Below are positions 7,008 to 14,233 of a DNA stretch of 14,502 nucleotides, one piece after another. Position numbers and translations under genes: made by a program. A model generated the notes under the pieces. The model worked only from the letters and a program-made list of their open reading frames with translations. It was not told where the DNA came from and made no database searches. This DNA is from Porticoccus sp. (GTDB taxonomy: Bacteria > Pseudomonadota > Gammaproteobacteria > Pseudomonadales > Porticoccaceae): assembly GCA_002685455.1 (NCBI GenBank), contig NYXF01000054.1:5588-20089 (forward strand). Direction: 5' to 3'. The first letter of the stretch is position 1. The number at the start of each line of letters is the position of its first letter.

Positions 7008-8075
7008 TCAGCTAAGATTTCCGCGTATGATTTTTAACAACTTAATTTTCATGAGTTGATCAAGCGCGAAGTCGTTTTTATTTAAGATGCGAACTACAAC
7101 ACTGTCCTTCTCTTGGGTCACGGTAATCTTATATTCGAGCACAGAAATATCTTCATCATCGGAACGTCTAGAATCCAAGAAATTACTTACTAACCCAACC
7201 AAAGATCCATCCTCGGTTACTAAATCTACCTCGGCAAACTCCACCAAAAAATATCCATCTTTTTCATCTTTACTAACGATAGAAAAACCACCCAACGAAA
7301 GAGATTCTGATACTGAATTCCAGCTACGCGCATAACCTAACTTAAGATCTATATATGGATCTTCACTATCAGGTATGACTACTTTAACTCTCGACTCACC
7401 ACCAATGTTTTGAGCAAGAAGAGAAACGGAGGTCCCTGTGACATCAGAAACTAAAGTATTAGCTATAATTTTAATAAATTCTTCTTCTCTTTCGGCGCTC
7501 ATTGAAGCTTGTGGCCACTTTTCAATGGTGCTCTCTTTTCCAGCCATTACGCTCATTTGAGTAACTCTTATCTCACTACTTCTGACTCCAACACCCGGTG
7601 AGATAAAAAAACGAAACCTATGGCTATTTTGTTCATCATCTTTAAATTGCAGCCACCCTGTATCAAGAATACCCTCTGGTGGATCCATTTTGGCAGTTGG
7701 CACTCCGCTACGAGTCAATATACTTCTGAGTCTAGGCCAAACCTCAGCAGGTGGTTTATTAATTGCTATCCATTGTTTTCCAGAAAAAGAAAGTATTTCG
7801 ATAGATTCCTCTAAGAGATTCATAGATAAGGGCTGCGGTCTAGGAGTGGAAAAAGATTTTGATGGGAGTCCAGATACTGGAACTTCTGGTACTATATATA
7901 ATTCACCAATAGCTGCATCTTTAGGTGCCACCATAGGCAAGGTTTCTTTAGAGTATAAATAATCATTTGCGCGATTGCGTATTGGATTTTCTTCTTTAAT
8001 TTTATCCACGGTACTACATGAAACAATAGATAACAATGATGAGATCAACAATAACCTTTTGATTTCTGTAAGCAT
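7008..8075 (-). CDS. bamC: Outer-membrane assembly lipoprotein BamC (NlpB-like)
   Basis: 355 residues from the chosen start. A lipoprotein signal (basic MLTEIKR, then a hydrophobic stretch) ends in the lipobox IVSC with C20 as the lipidated residue. An unstructured segment follows, with the pattern RNRANDYLYSKETLPMVAPKDA typical of the BamC N-terminal lasso. Two helix-grip domains fill the rest, roughly 95-210 and 225-340. BamC is an accessory subunit of the BAM complex that folds outer-membrane beta-barrels. Start choice: the ATG at 8075 has GGAG (plus positions 8084-8087) exactly 8 nt upstream, whereas the in-frame ATG at 8096 has no ribosome-binding site and would add seven residues before the signal. 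From 8075 the gap to the dapA stop is 33 bp. dapA-bamC is a widely conserved gammaproteobacterial pair. BamC sequences diverge fast, so this call leans on signal, lasso and context together. Confidence 0.87.
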   Translation of the reverse strand: MLTEIKRLLLISSLLSIVSCSTVDKIKEENPIRNRANDYLYSKETLPMVAPKDAAIGELYIVPEVPVSGLPSKSFSTPRPQPLSMNLLEESIEILSFSGKQWIAINKPPAEVWPRLRSILTRSGVPTAKMDPPEGILDTGWLQFKDDEQNSHRFRFFISPGVGVRSSEIRVTQMSVMAGKESTIEKWPQASMSAEREEEFIKIIANTLVSDVTGTSVSLLAQNIGGESRVKVVIPDSEDPYIDLKLGYARSWNSVSESLSLGGFSIVSKDEKDGYFLVEFAEVDLVTEDGSLVGLVSNFLDSRRSDDEDISVLEYKITVTQEKDSVVVRILNKNDFALDQLMKIKLLKIIRGNLS

Positions 8076-8108
8076 TAGCTTAACTCCAATTTTCATTTGG
8101 CATTGCTG

Positions 8109-8990
8109 TTATTTTAAAAGCTCAGCGGATTTCATTGCCTCACGAACCTTTACTTTCAAATCACTAGATAGTTCTGTCAAAGGCAATCGAATTCCATGCT
8201 GGATTAATCCCATTTCAGCAACTGCCCATTTTACTGGAATTGGGTTTGATTCTAAAAACAAAGCGTCATGAAGTGGCTCGAGAAACTTATTAATTTTTCT
8301 AGCTTCTTTTTTTTCACCAGATCTAGCAAGTCTACACATTTCTGCCATTAATTTCGGAGCTAAATTTGCGGTGACAGAGACGTTGCCGTGTCCACCTAAC
8401 AGAATCAAATCAAGTGCTGTTGCATCATCGCCAGAGTAGATGGCAAAATCAGAAGGACAAACCTCAATCAATTTTTTTCCTCTCTGTAAATCACCCGTCG
8501 CGTCTTTAATACCTACAATATTTTCTATTACAGCCAGACGACTTACAGTATCGGGAAGCATATCGCATGCAGTTCGCCCTGGAACATTATATAAAATTTG
8601 AGGTATATCGACTGCATCAGCAATAGACTTATAGTGCAAATAAAGACCTTCTTGCGTTGGTTTATTGTAGTAAGGGGCCACCAGCAAACAAGCGTCTGCA
8701 CCAGACTCTTGTGCTCGGCGAGTCCATTCAATTGCCTCTTTTGTTGAATTTGCTCCAGTTCCTGCAATGATTGGAATTCGACCAGACGAGTCCTCAACAA
8801 TGGCAGCAATTGTAGCCATGTGCTCTTGGACATCCAAAGTAGGAGACTCCCCTGTTGTCCCGACCGCTACAATAGCATTCGTTCCCTGATGTATATGCCA
8901 CTCAACAAGGCTTTTTAGGCGAACCCAATCAACTTCAAGACTGTCAGGGACCATTGGTGTAACCAAAGCAACTATACTACCGGTAATCAT
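8109..8990 (-). CDS. dapA: 4-hydroxy-tetrahydrodipicolinate synthase DapA
   Basis: 293 residues, the normal length for this TIM-barrel lyase. It condenses pyruvate with aspartate semialdehyde, the first committed step of diaminopimelate/lysine synthesis. Active-site residues are all visible and match E. coli numbering within one: T45 and T46 in VGTTGESPTL, Y134 and R139 in YNVPGRTACDML, and Schiff-base lysine K162 in GIKDATGDL. The N-terminus MITGSIVALVTPM is the standard family start. It is followed by bamC in the operon. Upstream, 112 bp separate it from lpxL, enough for its own promoter, although no strong one was recognised; an AAGGA lies about 13 nt before the ATG, farther than usual. 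It supplies the same pathway as dapC, dapD and dapE at the other end of the window, but on the opposite strand. Confidence 0.97.
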   Translation of the reverse strand: MITGSIVALVTPMVPDSLEVDWVRLKSLVEWHIHQGTNAIVAVGTTGESPTLDVQEHMATIAAIVEDSSGRIPIIAGTGANSTKEAIEWTRRAQESGADACLLVAPYYNKPTQEGLYLHYKSIADAVDIPQILYNVPGRTACDMLPDTVSRLAVIENIVGIKDATGDLQRGKKLIEVCPSDFAIYSGDDATALDLILLGGHGNVSVTANLAPKLMAEMCRLARSGEKKEARKINKFLEPLHDALFLESNPIPVKWAVAEMGLIQHGIRLPLTELSSDLKVKVREAMKSAELLK

Positions 8991-9102
8991 CTAGATTTCA
9001 ATATCCTTCCATGAGTTATGAGTGTTATGGTACTGACCAGAAGAGATCAGAACAAGCATTTGATTAAAAAATATTAAATGTATTTTTAGATTAATGATAT
9101 TT

Positions 9103-10038
9103 TTATTTACGCTCTTTTTGTGGATAGGGCCTAGCCTCGCCATCTGGTCTAGTTTTAAATCTTCGATGCGCCCAAAGATATTGATCTGGCTGCTGGAGAA
9201 TCATATTCTCAATTATCCTATTAATTCTCTCTGCATCACGTATTTCTTGATTACTTGGAAAATTTTCTAGTGGTGGATGAACAATGATTTTATATCCATG
9301 ATTTTTAGGTAGCCTGATATGGGAAAATGGCAAAATAGCTGATTCGCCAACTTTAGCAAACTTAGCAGTTGCGGTAACAGATGCAGCTTGTACACCGAAA
9401 AAACTTGCGAATACACTTTGCTTAGGACCATAATCTTGGTCAGGGGCATACCAAATAATTTTGCCTTTTCGAAGGGCTTTCAATATTCCACGAACATCAT
9501 CACGAGTATACACATCGGAATCAGACGATCTTTTAAGTCTCCCCTTTCTTTGTATATAGTCATATACAATATTCTTGTGTGGCCGATACATTCCATCAAT
9601 CTGTCTCTCTATACAGAGTCCGGAAGCTCCAACTTCGAGCGTTGTATGGTGTATAGCCATTAGTAAAGCACCTTTACCATTAAGGTTATCTATATGTTCT
9701 AGGCCCTCTAACTGCGTTATATTTTTTAATCGCCGAGTAGACCACCACCAGGCTATACCTACCTCGAAAAACGCAATCCCATAGCTAATAAAGTTATCGC
9801 GTAAAAGTTTTTTTTGTTCCAATTCAGGCATATCCGGAAAACAGAGTTTCAGATTAGTTTTCGCAATCTCATATCGATAACCCTTTACGAAATACATCAG
9901 CAAACCAAGCTTACGTCCTAAATAAATCATCAGAGGATAAGGCAAGGTTACAGCTAACCGCCAGAAAGCAAAACCAAGCCATGTTAGCCATAATTTAGGG
10001 TGGAAATACTGCCAAGTAAGTTGCTCTTTATCTTTCAT
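9103..10038 (-). CDS. lpxL: Lipid A biosynthesis lauroyl/acyl acyltransferase, LpxL/HtrB family
   Basis: 311 residues, typical of LpxL/LpxM acyltransferases (about 305-320). It transfers a secondary acyl chain from acyl-ACP to Kdo2-lipid IVA at the inner face of the inner membrane. The catalytic H-X4-E motif is H130-HTTL-E135, followed by the family segments YRPHKN (about 152-157), YAPDQDYG and, near the C-terminus, WAHRRFKTRPDGE. A hydrophobic stretch at roughly 16-50 provides membrane association. The acyl chain and position (LpxL versus LpxM) cannot be decided from sequence alone; LpxL is preferred on overall similarity. AGGTGG lies 3 nt before the ATG at 10038. It starts 46 bp after the fabV stop, and pairing an acyl-chain reductase with a lipid A acyltransferase makes functional sense. 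Confidence 0.88.
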   Translation of the reverse strand: MKDKEQLTWQYFHPKLWLTWLGFAFWRLAVTLPYPLMIYLGRKLGLLMYFVKGYRYEIAKTNLKLCFPDMPELEQKKLLRDNFISYGIAFFEVGIAWWWSTRRLKNITQLEGLEHIDNLNGKGALLMAIHHTTLEVGASGLCIERQIDGMYRPHKNIVYDYIQRKGRLKRSSDSDVYTRDDVRGILKALRKGKIIWYAPDQDYGPKQSVFASFFGVQAASVTATAKFAKVGESAILPFSHIRLPKNHGYKIIVHPPLENFPSNQEIRDAERINRIIENMILQQPDQYLWAHRRFKTRPDGEARPYPQKERK

Positions 10039-10053
10039 TAACCACCTAGGTCT

Positions 10054-10069
10054 AATCTAAATATAGATT
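10054..10069. repeat. Short inverted repeat in the fabV-lpxL gap
   Basis: The arms AATCTA and TAGATT surround AATA. In the transcript it would be a 6-bp AU-rich stem directly before the lpxL ribosome-binding site. No T-run follows on the minus strand, so it is not a convincing terminator; a weak processing or translational element is possible, and so is chance. Confidence 0.3.
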
Positions 10070-10084
10070 GAATTAATCCTGAGC

Positions 10085-11273
10085 CTACAAAAGGTTCTTG
10101 ATTTCAATCAATGGCTCTACCTCAGCATCATAATTTATCTCATTTATCCCGAAGCCAAACAACTTGATAAACTCATCTTTATAACCTTTAAAATCTGTCA
10201 ATTCATGTAAGTTTTCTGTTGTTACCTTGGCCCAAGCGTTGGCTAGACCATCCTGTATTGCAGGGTTAATTTCTAGATCGTCTACTCTTAGTCGACCTGA
10301 TTCGTCCATACGAGGTGTTTCAGAATATAGGCACTCGGTATATAGACGATAAAGTTGTTCAATACAGCCTTCATGGGTACCGGCGTCTTTCATTGCTTTG
10401 AATAGTAGAGATAAATAAAGCGGCATAATGGGGATGGCTGAGCTAGCTTGTGTAACTACTGCTTTTAATACTGAAACCTTTGCCTTTCCTCCAATTGGGA
10501 TTAATATTTTATTTATATCATCAACTTTTTTATCTAAATCCTGTTTAGCACGGCCAATTGTTCCTTTCCAATATAGATCCCAAGTAGCTTTTTCTCCAAC
10601 GTAAGTAAATGCCGAAGTCAAAAAACTTTCAGATAAGACGCCGGCCTCGCTGAGAGATTTTATCCAAAAACTCCAATCTTCTCCTCCCATAACAGCCACA
10701 GTTTGAGCTATATCCTCCTCACTAGCAGCACTCAAATTAAACTCTTGTATCTCTTCTTTATCTGTATTTATGCCTCGTAATTTTACATCCTTGCCAATTG
10801 GTTTAAGCACTGAATTAAATATTTCCCCGGTCTTTGGATGTTGACGTCGTGGAGATGCGAGGCTGTAGACTACCAAGTCTATTTGTCCTAAGTCTGCTTT
10901 AATAGTTTCAATTACTTTTTGTTTTATTTCATCGGAAAAAGCGTCGCCATTGATACTTTTACAGTATAAATTTTCTAATGATGCATATTTATGAAAAGCA
11001 GCTGAATTATACCAACCAGCTGAGGCAGTTTTTTTTTTCGCCACCCGATTTCTCAAAAAAAACTCCTATGGTAGAAGCATTTCCTCCGAAAGCAGCTGTA
11101 ATCCTTGCAGCTAGACCATACCCAGTGGAGGATCCAATTACTAAGACCCTTTTAGGCCCTGAAAAAACTTTTTGTTTCTTTACATAATCGATTTGCTCTT
11201 TAACATTGGCATCACAGCCCGATGGATGAGCAGTAATGCACATGAACCCACGAACTTTTGGTTTGATAATCAT
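10085..11273 (-). CDS. fabV: Trans-2-enoyl-ACP/CoA reductase FabV, reading frame broken by one base in a 10-base homopolymer
   Basis: FabV is a large NADH-dependent enoyl-ACP reductase of fatty acid elongation, known for triclosan insensitivity. The N-terminal part starts at ATG 11273 with the standard MIIKP and carries the cofactor motif GSSTGYG at 47-53. At residues 79-82 the frame meets ten adenines (plus T run 11029-11038) and then reads about seven more residues to a stop. With nine adenines it would read [13 protein letters not shown] and continue to the stop at 10085, giving 395 residues, the usual length. In that joined product the catalytic Y-X8-K is Y234...K243 ([10 protein letters not shown]) and [14 protein letters not shown] follows. 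Both halves are otherwise intact with no further lesion. A base-calling error in the homopolymer is the simplest explanation; slippage during transcription or a recent mutation are alternatives. It heads the minus-strand operon toward lpxL. Confidence 0.9.
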
Positions 11274-11312
11274 CCTTTTTCCCCGAAGAGTCTGAAAAAA
11301 ATTTTAAGTTAA

Positions 11313-11318
11313 ATTATA
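11313..11318 (-). promoter_or_regulatory. Predicted -10 element of the fabV promoter
   Basis: The minus strand reads TATAAT here, 40 bp upstream of the fabV ATG. No good -35 hexamer is found at 16-18 bp, so an activator or another sigma determinant would be needed. The predicted -35 zone (about 11335-11341) ends roughly 10 bp from the 9-bp tandem repeat array. Confidence 0.4.
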
Positions 11319-11350
11319 CCTTCATGATACATTGTAGTTATTAGTCGACC

Positions 11351-11386
11351 AAGTGATGAAAGTGATGAAAGTGATGAAAGTGATGA
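11351..11386. repeat. Four perfect tandem copies of a 9-bp unit
   Basis: AAGTGATGA is repeated four times without variation (11351-11359, 11360-11368, 11369-11377, 11378-11386). It lies in the 201-bp divergent spacer between fabV and the doxX-like gene, directly next to the doxX-side promoter and just beyond the fabV -35 zone. Being a perfect short tandem repeat it can change copy number by replication slippage. It might also be an array of binding sites for a regulator. It has no spacers, so it is not CRISPR. Confidence 0.85.
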
Positions 11387-11404
11387 AAAAAATAAAAAGA
11401 TTCT

Positions 11405-11412
11405 GGTAAAAT
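11405..11412 (+). promoter_or_regulatory. Predicted extended -10 promoter of the doxX-like gene
   Basis: The sequence TGGTAAAAT (TG 11404-11405, hexamer TAAAAT 11407-11412) resembles an extended -10 element with five of six bases correct. The -35 position falls at the end of the 9-bp repeat array (about 11384-11389), where no consensus hexamer is present. It is 62 bp before the ATG at 11475. Confidence is modest because the region is AT-rich. Confidence 0.35.
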
Positions 11413-11474
11413 TTTTATTTTTGAATAAAACTAACGAATGTAAAAAATAATTTGTCTAACTGAAAGGTAAAGCT

Positions 11475-11870
11475 ATGCTCAACAGAGATTCAATCGCCAA
11501 ACTAGTCCTTCGTTTAAGTCTTGGAGGTTTGATGCTCTTTCATGGCGTAGCAAAAGTAATAGATTCGTCTTCAATTAATTTTTTTGGTGACCGTTTAATT
11601 GAACTTAATCTTCCTGCATTCGTAGCGTATGGTGTCTATTTAGGCGAAATTGTTGCGCCCCTTATGTTGATAATTGGTTTTTATACACGTACAGCGGCGT
11701 TCTTGGTTGCTGTAAATATGGTTTTTGCCATCATGTTGTTCCATAGGCACCACCTGTTTGATCTGAATCAATATGGGGGCTGGGAGTTGGAGCTGCAGGG
11801 ATTTTATTTCATCACTGCAATAATAATTTTTCTTCAAGGTAGCGGAAAATATGCAGTAAGGCCAAGTTAA
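11475..11870 (+). CDS. DoxX-family small integral membrane protein
   Basis: 131 residues with four predicted membrane segments at about 8-26, 48-68, 71-90 and 106-122. DoxX-family marks are the N-terminal RLSLGGLMLFHGVAK, YLGEIVAPLMLIIGFYTRTAA in the middle, and GGWELEL (101-107) before the last helix. The family is broad and its biochemical role in most bacteria is undefined; members have been tied to quinone or thiosulfate oxidation in archaea and to redox stress responses elsewhere, so no function is claimed here. AAGG lies 7 nt before the ATG, a good ribosome-binding site. It is divergent from fabV across the repeat-bearing spacer and lies 87 bp upstream of purC on the same strand, with no terminator seen between them. 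Confidence 0.85.
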   Translation: MLNRDSIAKLVLRLSLGGLMLFHGVAKVIDSSSINFFGDRLIELNLPAFVAYGVYLGEIVAPLMLIIGFYTRTAAFLVAVNMVFAIMLFHRHHLFDLNQYGGWELELQGFYFITAIIIFLQGSGKYAVRPS

Positions 11871-11889
11871 CATAGTAGATATCAACTTA

Positions 11890-11911
11890 ATATATATTTT
11901 ATATATATTTT
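11890..11911. repeat. Two tandem copies of an 11-bp AT-only unit before purC
   Basis: ATATATATTTT occurs twice in a row, about 46 bp before the purC start. The spacing of one helical turn could produce curved DNA or an UP-like element upstream of a purC promoter, but it may equally be low-complexity sequence. Confidence 0.4.
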
Positions 11912-11957
11912 AGTGCTAATAATTTAACAATATACACTTATTCAAGGAAGGCCGATA

Positions 11958-13061
11958 ATGTTGCTCTGCGATAAAATACTCGCCATTAATAATGATTTTC
12001 CCATACGAACAAATAGTTTGATCCATAGCGGAAAGGTCCGCTCTGTATACACACTTACGTCTGAAGATAGCCGAAGACTGATAGAGCTAAAGGGCTATAA
12101 AATTGCTAAAGACGCCCCTCTAGCAGTCATGATAATTAGCGATCGAATTTCGGCATTTGATTGCATTTGGCGAGGCGAGGGAGGAATGAATGGAGTCCCA
12201 GGGAAAGGGTCAGCATTAAATGCTATCTCTAACTATTGGTTCAAATTATTTGCTGAAAAAAACTTAGCGGATAGTCACATTCTTGATGTGCCCCACCCTC
12301 TTGTCTGGATAGTTCAAAAAGCTAGGCCAGTAAAAATTGAGGCTATTTGTAGAAATTATATAACTGGATCAATGTGGAGAGCCTACTCCAATGGCGAGCG
12401 AGATTTTTGCGGCATTGAACTAAAAAATAATCTTAAGAAAGATCAGAAGCTAGATGAGCTTTTGATCACACCATCAACAAAAGGAGTACTAAAAGGATTA
12501 CCAGGGATCCCTGAGGCAGATGATGCGAATATAACTCGAGATAATATCTTAGACAATTATAAATCTCTAAATTTTAGGAATATCGCTGATATTGATCATT
12601 ATGAAAAACTTCTAAGGCAAGGATTTGAGTTGATTAGCTCTAGGCTTAAAAAAATCGATCAAATTTTTGTTGATACTAAGTTCGAATTTGGTTACGTAAA
12701 AGACAACAAAGGTTACGAAAAACTAATTTACATGGATGAAGTTGGAACACCAGACTCGTCAAGAATTTGGGACGGACGATCATACCAAGAAGGGAGAGTA
12801 ATAGAAAACTCAAAGGAGGTATTCCGCCAACTTTTACTTAACTATTTTCCTGACCCCGATATACTTCTCAATAAAAATAGAATGGGGGAGCGCTTACAAT
12901 TATCAAAAAATAGCCCTTTGCCTGCAGAAATTCTTATGACTGTATCTGAAAAATACGCAGAGATAGCTGAAAAGATTACAGGTGAAAAAATTTGTTTATC
13001 TAAAAATCCTAAAGCTGAAATAATAGAGGTGCTTGATAAAAATTATGGGCTAATTATCTAG
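11958..13061 (+). CDS. purC: Phosphoribosylaminoimidazole-succinocarboxamide (SAICAR) synthase, long form
   Basis: 367 residues, matching the long PurC found in Vibrio and relatives rather than the roughly 237-residue form of E. coli and Pseudomonas. It joins CAIR and aspartate using ATP in purine synthesis. Visible motifs are the nucleotide-binding SGKVRSVY (24-31), DRISAFD (62-68), GKGSALN (82-88), the substrate segment [14 protein letters not shown], then DTKFEFGYV and [13 protein letters not shown], corresponding to the family's DFKLEFG and DEISPDSCRLWD. The extra length lies in insertions and in a C-terminal extension after the dimer core. An AAGGA ribosome-binding site lies about 9 nt before the ATG. 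It follows the doxX-like gene and converges with alr, overlapping it by 8 bp at the stops. In Pseudomonas purC follows dapA-bamC-metallo-hydrolase; here it is separate. Confidence 0.94.
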   Translation: MLLCDKILAINNDFPIRTNSLIHSGKVRSVYTLTSEDSRRLIELKGYKIAKDAPLAVMIISDRISAFDCIWRGEGGMNGVPGKGSALNAISNYWFKLFAEKNLADSHILDVPHPLVWIVQKARPVKIEAICRNYITGSMWRAYSNGERDFCGIELKNNLKKDQKLDELLITPSTKGVLKGLPGIPEADDANITRDNILDNYKSLNFRNIADIDHYEKLLRQGFELISSRLKKIDQIFVDTKFEFGYVKDNKGYEKLIYMDEVGTPDSSRIWDGRSYQEGRVIENSKEVFRQLLLNYFPDPDILLNKNRMGERLQLSKNSPLPAEILMTVSEKYAEIAEKITGEKICLSKNPKAEIIEVLDKNYGLII

Positions 13062-14148
13062 TGTCTCCTTTGATATATATTCGTTTAGTTCTCGCTGGCA
13101 TGCGAGTAAATAATTCATAACTGATTGTTCCAGAGTAATTAGCTATTTCGTCTGCGGACAAATCAGCACCCCAAAGAATAACCTCATCCCCAAGTTCAAC
13201 TGATGAGAGATCTGTGACGTCAACAGTAATCATATCCATAGAAACCCTTCCAGCTAGAGGACATCGTTCCCCCCGGATTAAAACAGGGGTTCCATTAGTT
13301 GCGTTAAGTGGATATCCATCTCCGTAACCTATTGCGACAGTAGCTATAATTGTCTCACGTGAGGCTATCCATGTGGCAGCATAACCAACTGAATCTCCAG
13401 CCTTGATCGTTCTCAAAGCAATTATTTCCGACTTAAGCGTCATTACCTGTTTTAATTTTTTTGTCTCAAATTTTGGAAGAGGTAAAGGTGACCCACCGTA
13501 AAGAATTATACCAAGTCTATTCCAATCTGATCTCGTCTGTGGCCAACCAATCAAGCCTGCCGAATTACAAAAACTCTTAACAACAGATATATCGTCCATT
13601 GCTTTAGTCATCCGAGAAAACTGTATAGAAGTGAAATCATTTTCTAAATCATCAGCGCAAGAAAAATGTGTAGCAACTACGATATTATCAGTAACATTAC
13701 TTGAAGTATTGAGTTCTTCATAAGTTGATTTCAACTCTTCAAGAGCAATACCGAGCCTATGCATACCGGTATCTACGAAAATCCAAACATCTATCGGGGA
13801 AGTAATATCAGCTTTAAGGATAGCAATTTTTTGTCTTTGATTAACACAAGAAACCGAGAAACTATTTTCTGAAGCTGTAATTATTTCATCATCAGAAAAC
13901 GTTCCCTCAAGTAGATGAATTGGGGTCTTAATTCCACCTTCACGCAACTCAATGGCTTCCTCTATAGATGCAACACCAAATGCAGAAACCTCATCACAAA
14001 GTGCTTTAGAAATACCCAAGGCACCATGACCATATGCATCGGCTTTTATTACTGCCATGACTTTAGAGTCTGGAGAGAGATCGCTTGCCAGCCTTAAGTT
14101 ATATCTCAAGGCGTCTAAGTCAATTAGAGCTTTAGCTGGACGAGCCAT
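13054..14148 (-). CDS. alr: Alanine racemase
   Basis: 364 residues, a normal length for the fold-type III PLP enzyme that interconverts L- and D-alanine for peptidoglycan. K35 in [10 protein letters not shown] is the PLP lysine and Y256 in GYAATW is the second catalytic base. [11 protein letters not shown] (211-221) gives the arginine near the pyridine nitrogen, and [14 protein letters not shown] (301-314) and FTRMPAR (347-353) are conserved C-terminal domain segments. The catabolic paralogue DadX is possible on sequence alone, but the context (dat directly upstream, no dadA) favours the biosynthetic role. The start ATG at 14148 begins [17 protein letters not shown], typical of the family, though no strong Shine-Dalgarno sequence is visible. 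It converges with purC and shares 8 bp with it. Confidence 0.95.
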   Translation of the reverse strand: MARPAKALIDLDALRYNLRLASDLSPDSKVMAVIKADAYGHGALGISKALCDEVSAFGVASIEEAIELREGGIKTPIHLLEGTFSDDEIITASENSFSVSCVNQRQKIAILKADITSPIDVWIFVDTGMHRLGIALEELKSTYEELNTSSNVTDNIVVATHFSCADDLENDFTSIQFSRMTKAMDDISVVKSFCNSAGLIGWPQTRSDWNRLGIILYGGSPLPLPKFETKKLKQVMTLKSEIIALRTIKAGDSVGYAATWIASRETIIATVAIGYGDGYPLNATNGTPVLIRGERCPLAGRVSMDMITVDVTDLSSVELGDEVILWGADLSADEIANYSGTISYELFTRMPARTKRIYIKGDTR

Positions 14149-14175
14149 GATGAAATAAATACCCCTATAATATCT

Positions 14176-14181
14176 ATTATA
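14176..14181 (-). promoter_or_regulatory. Possible -10 element of an alr promoter
   Basis: The minus strand reads TATAAT, which would start transcription roughly 20 nt before the alr ATG. No clear -35 hexamer lies at standard spacing; a TTAACA on the same strand is too close (12 bp). If real, alr has its own promoter in addition to read-through from dat. Confidence 0.3.
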
Positions 14182-14203
14182 TTAATAATCTCTTGTTAAC
14201 TAA

Positions 14204-14228
14204 GCTTGAGCTGTGAAAGAGCTTAAGC
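14204..14228. repeat. Hairpin-forming inverted repeat in the dat-alr gap
   Basis: Left arm GCTTGAGCT and right arm AGCTTAAGC pair over 9 positions, eight Watson-Crick and one G-T, around the 7-base loop GTGAAAG. It begins 5 bp past the dat stop codon. On the minus strand the stem is followed by TTAGTTAAC rather than a clean T-run, so it is at best a weak or processing-type terminator between dat and alr. On the plus strand a T-rich tract follows, but no plus-strand gene ends here. Confidence 0.5.
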
Positions 14229-14233
14229 ATCTT

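Noticed and set aside
8543..8833. A 96-codon minus-strand frame
   Set aside because: It lies wholly inside dapA in another frame, and the DapA frame carries all catalytic residues.
10085..11056. A separate 323-residue protein starting at ATG 11056
   Set aside because: Its first nine residues (MRNRVAKKK) are out-of-frame read of the N-terminal half and it would lack the cofactor glycine motif; it is the downstream part of the frameshifted fabV.
11351..11386. CRISPR-like array
   Set aside because: The repeats are only 9 bp and directly tandem without spacers, and no cas genes are present.
11871..11957. A dif-like chromosome dimer resolution site, considered because of the AT-rich dyad-like sequence and gene convergence
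   Set aside because: The sequence does not match the dif core arms; it is a simple AT tandem repeat.
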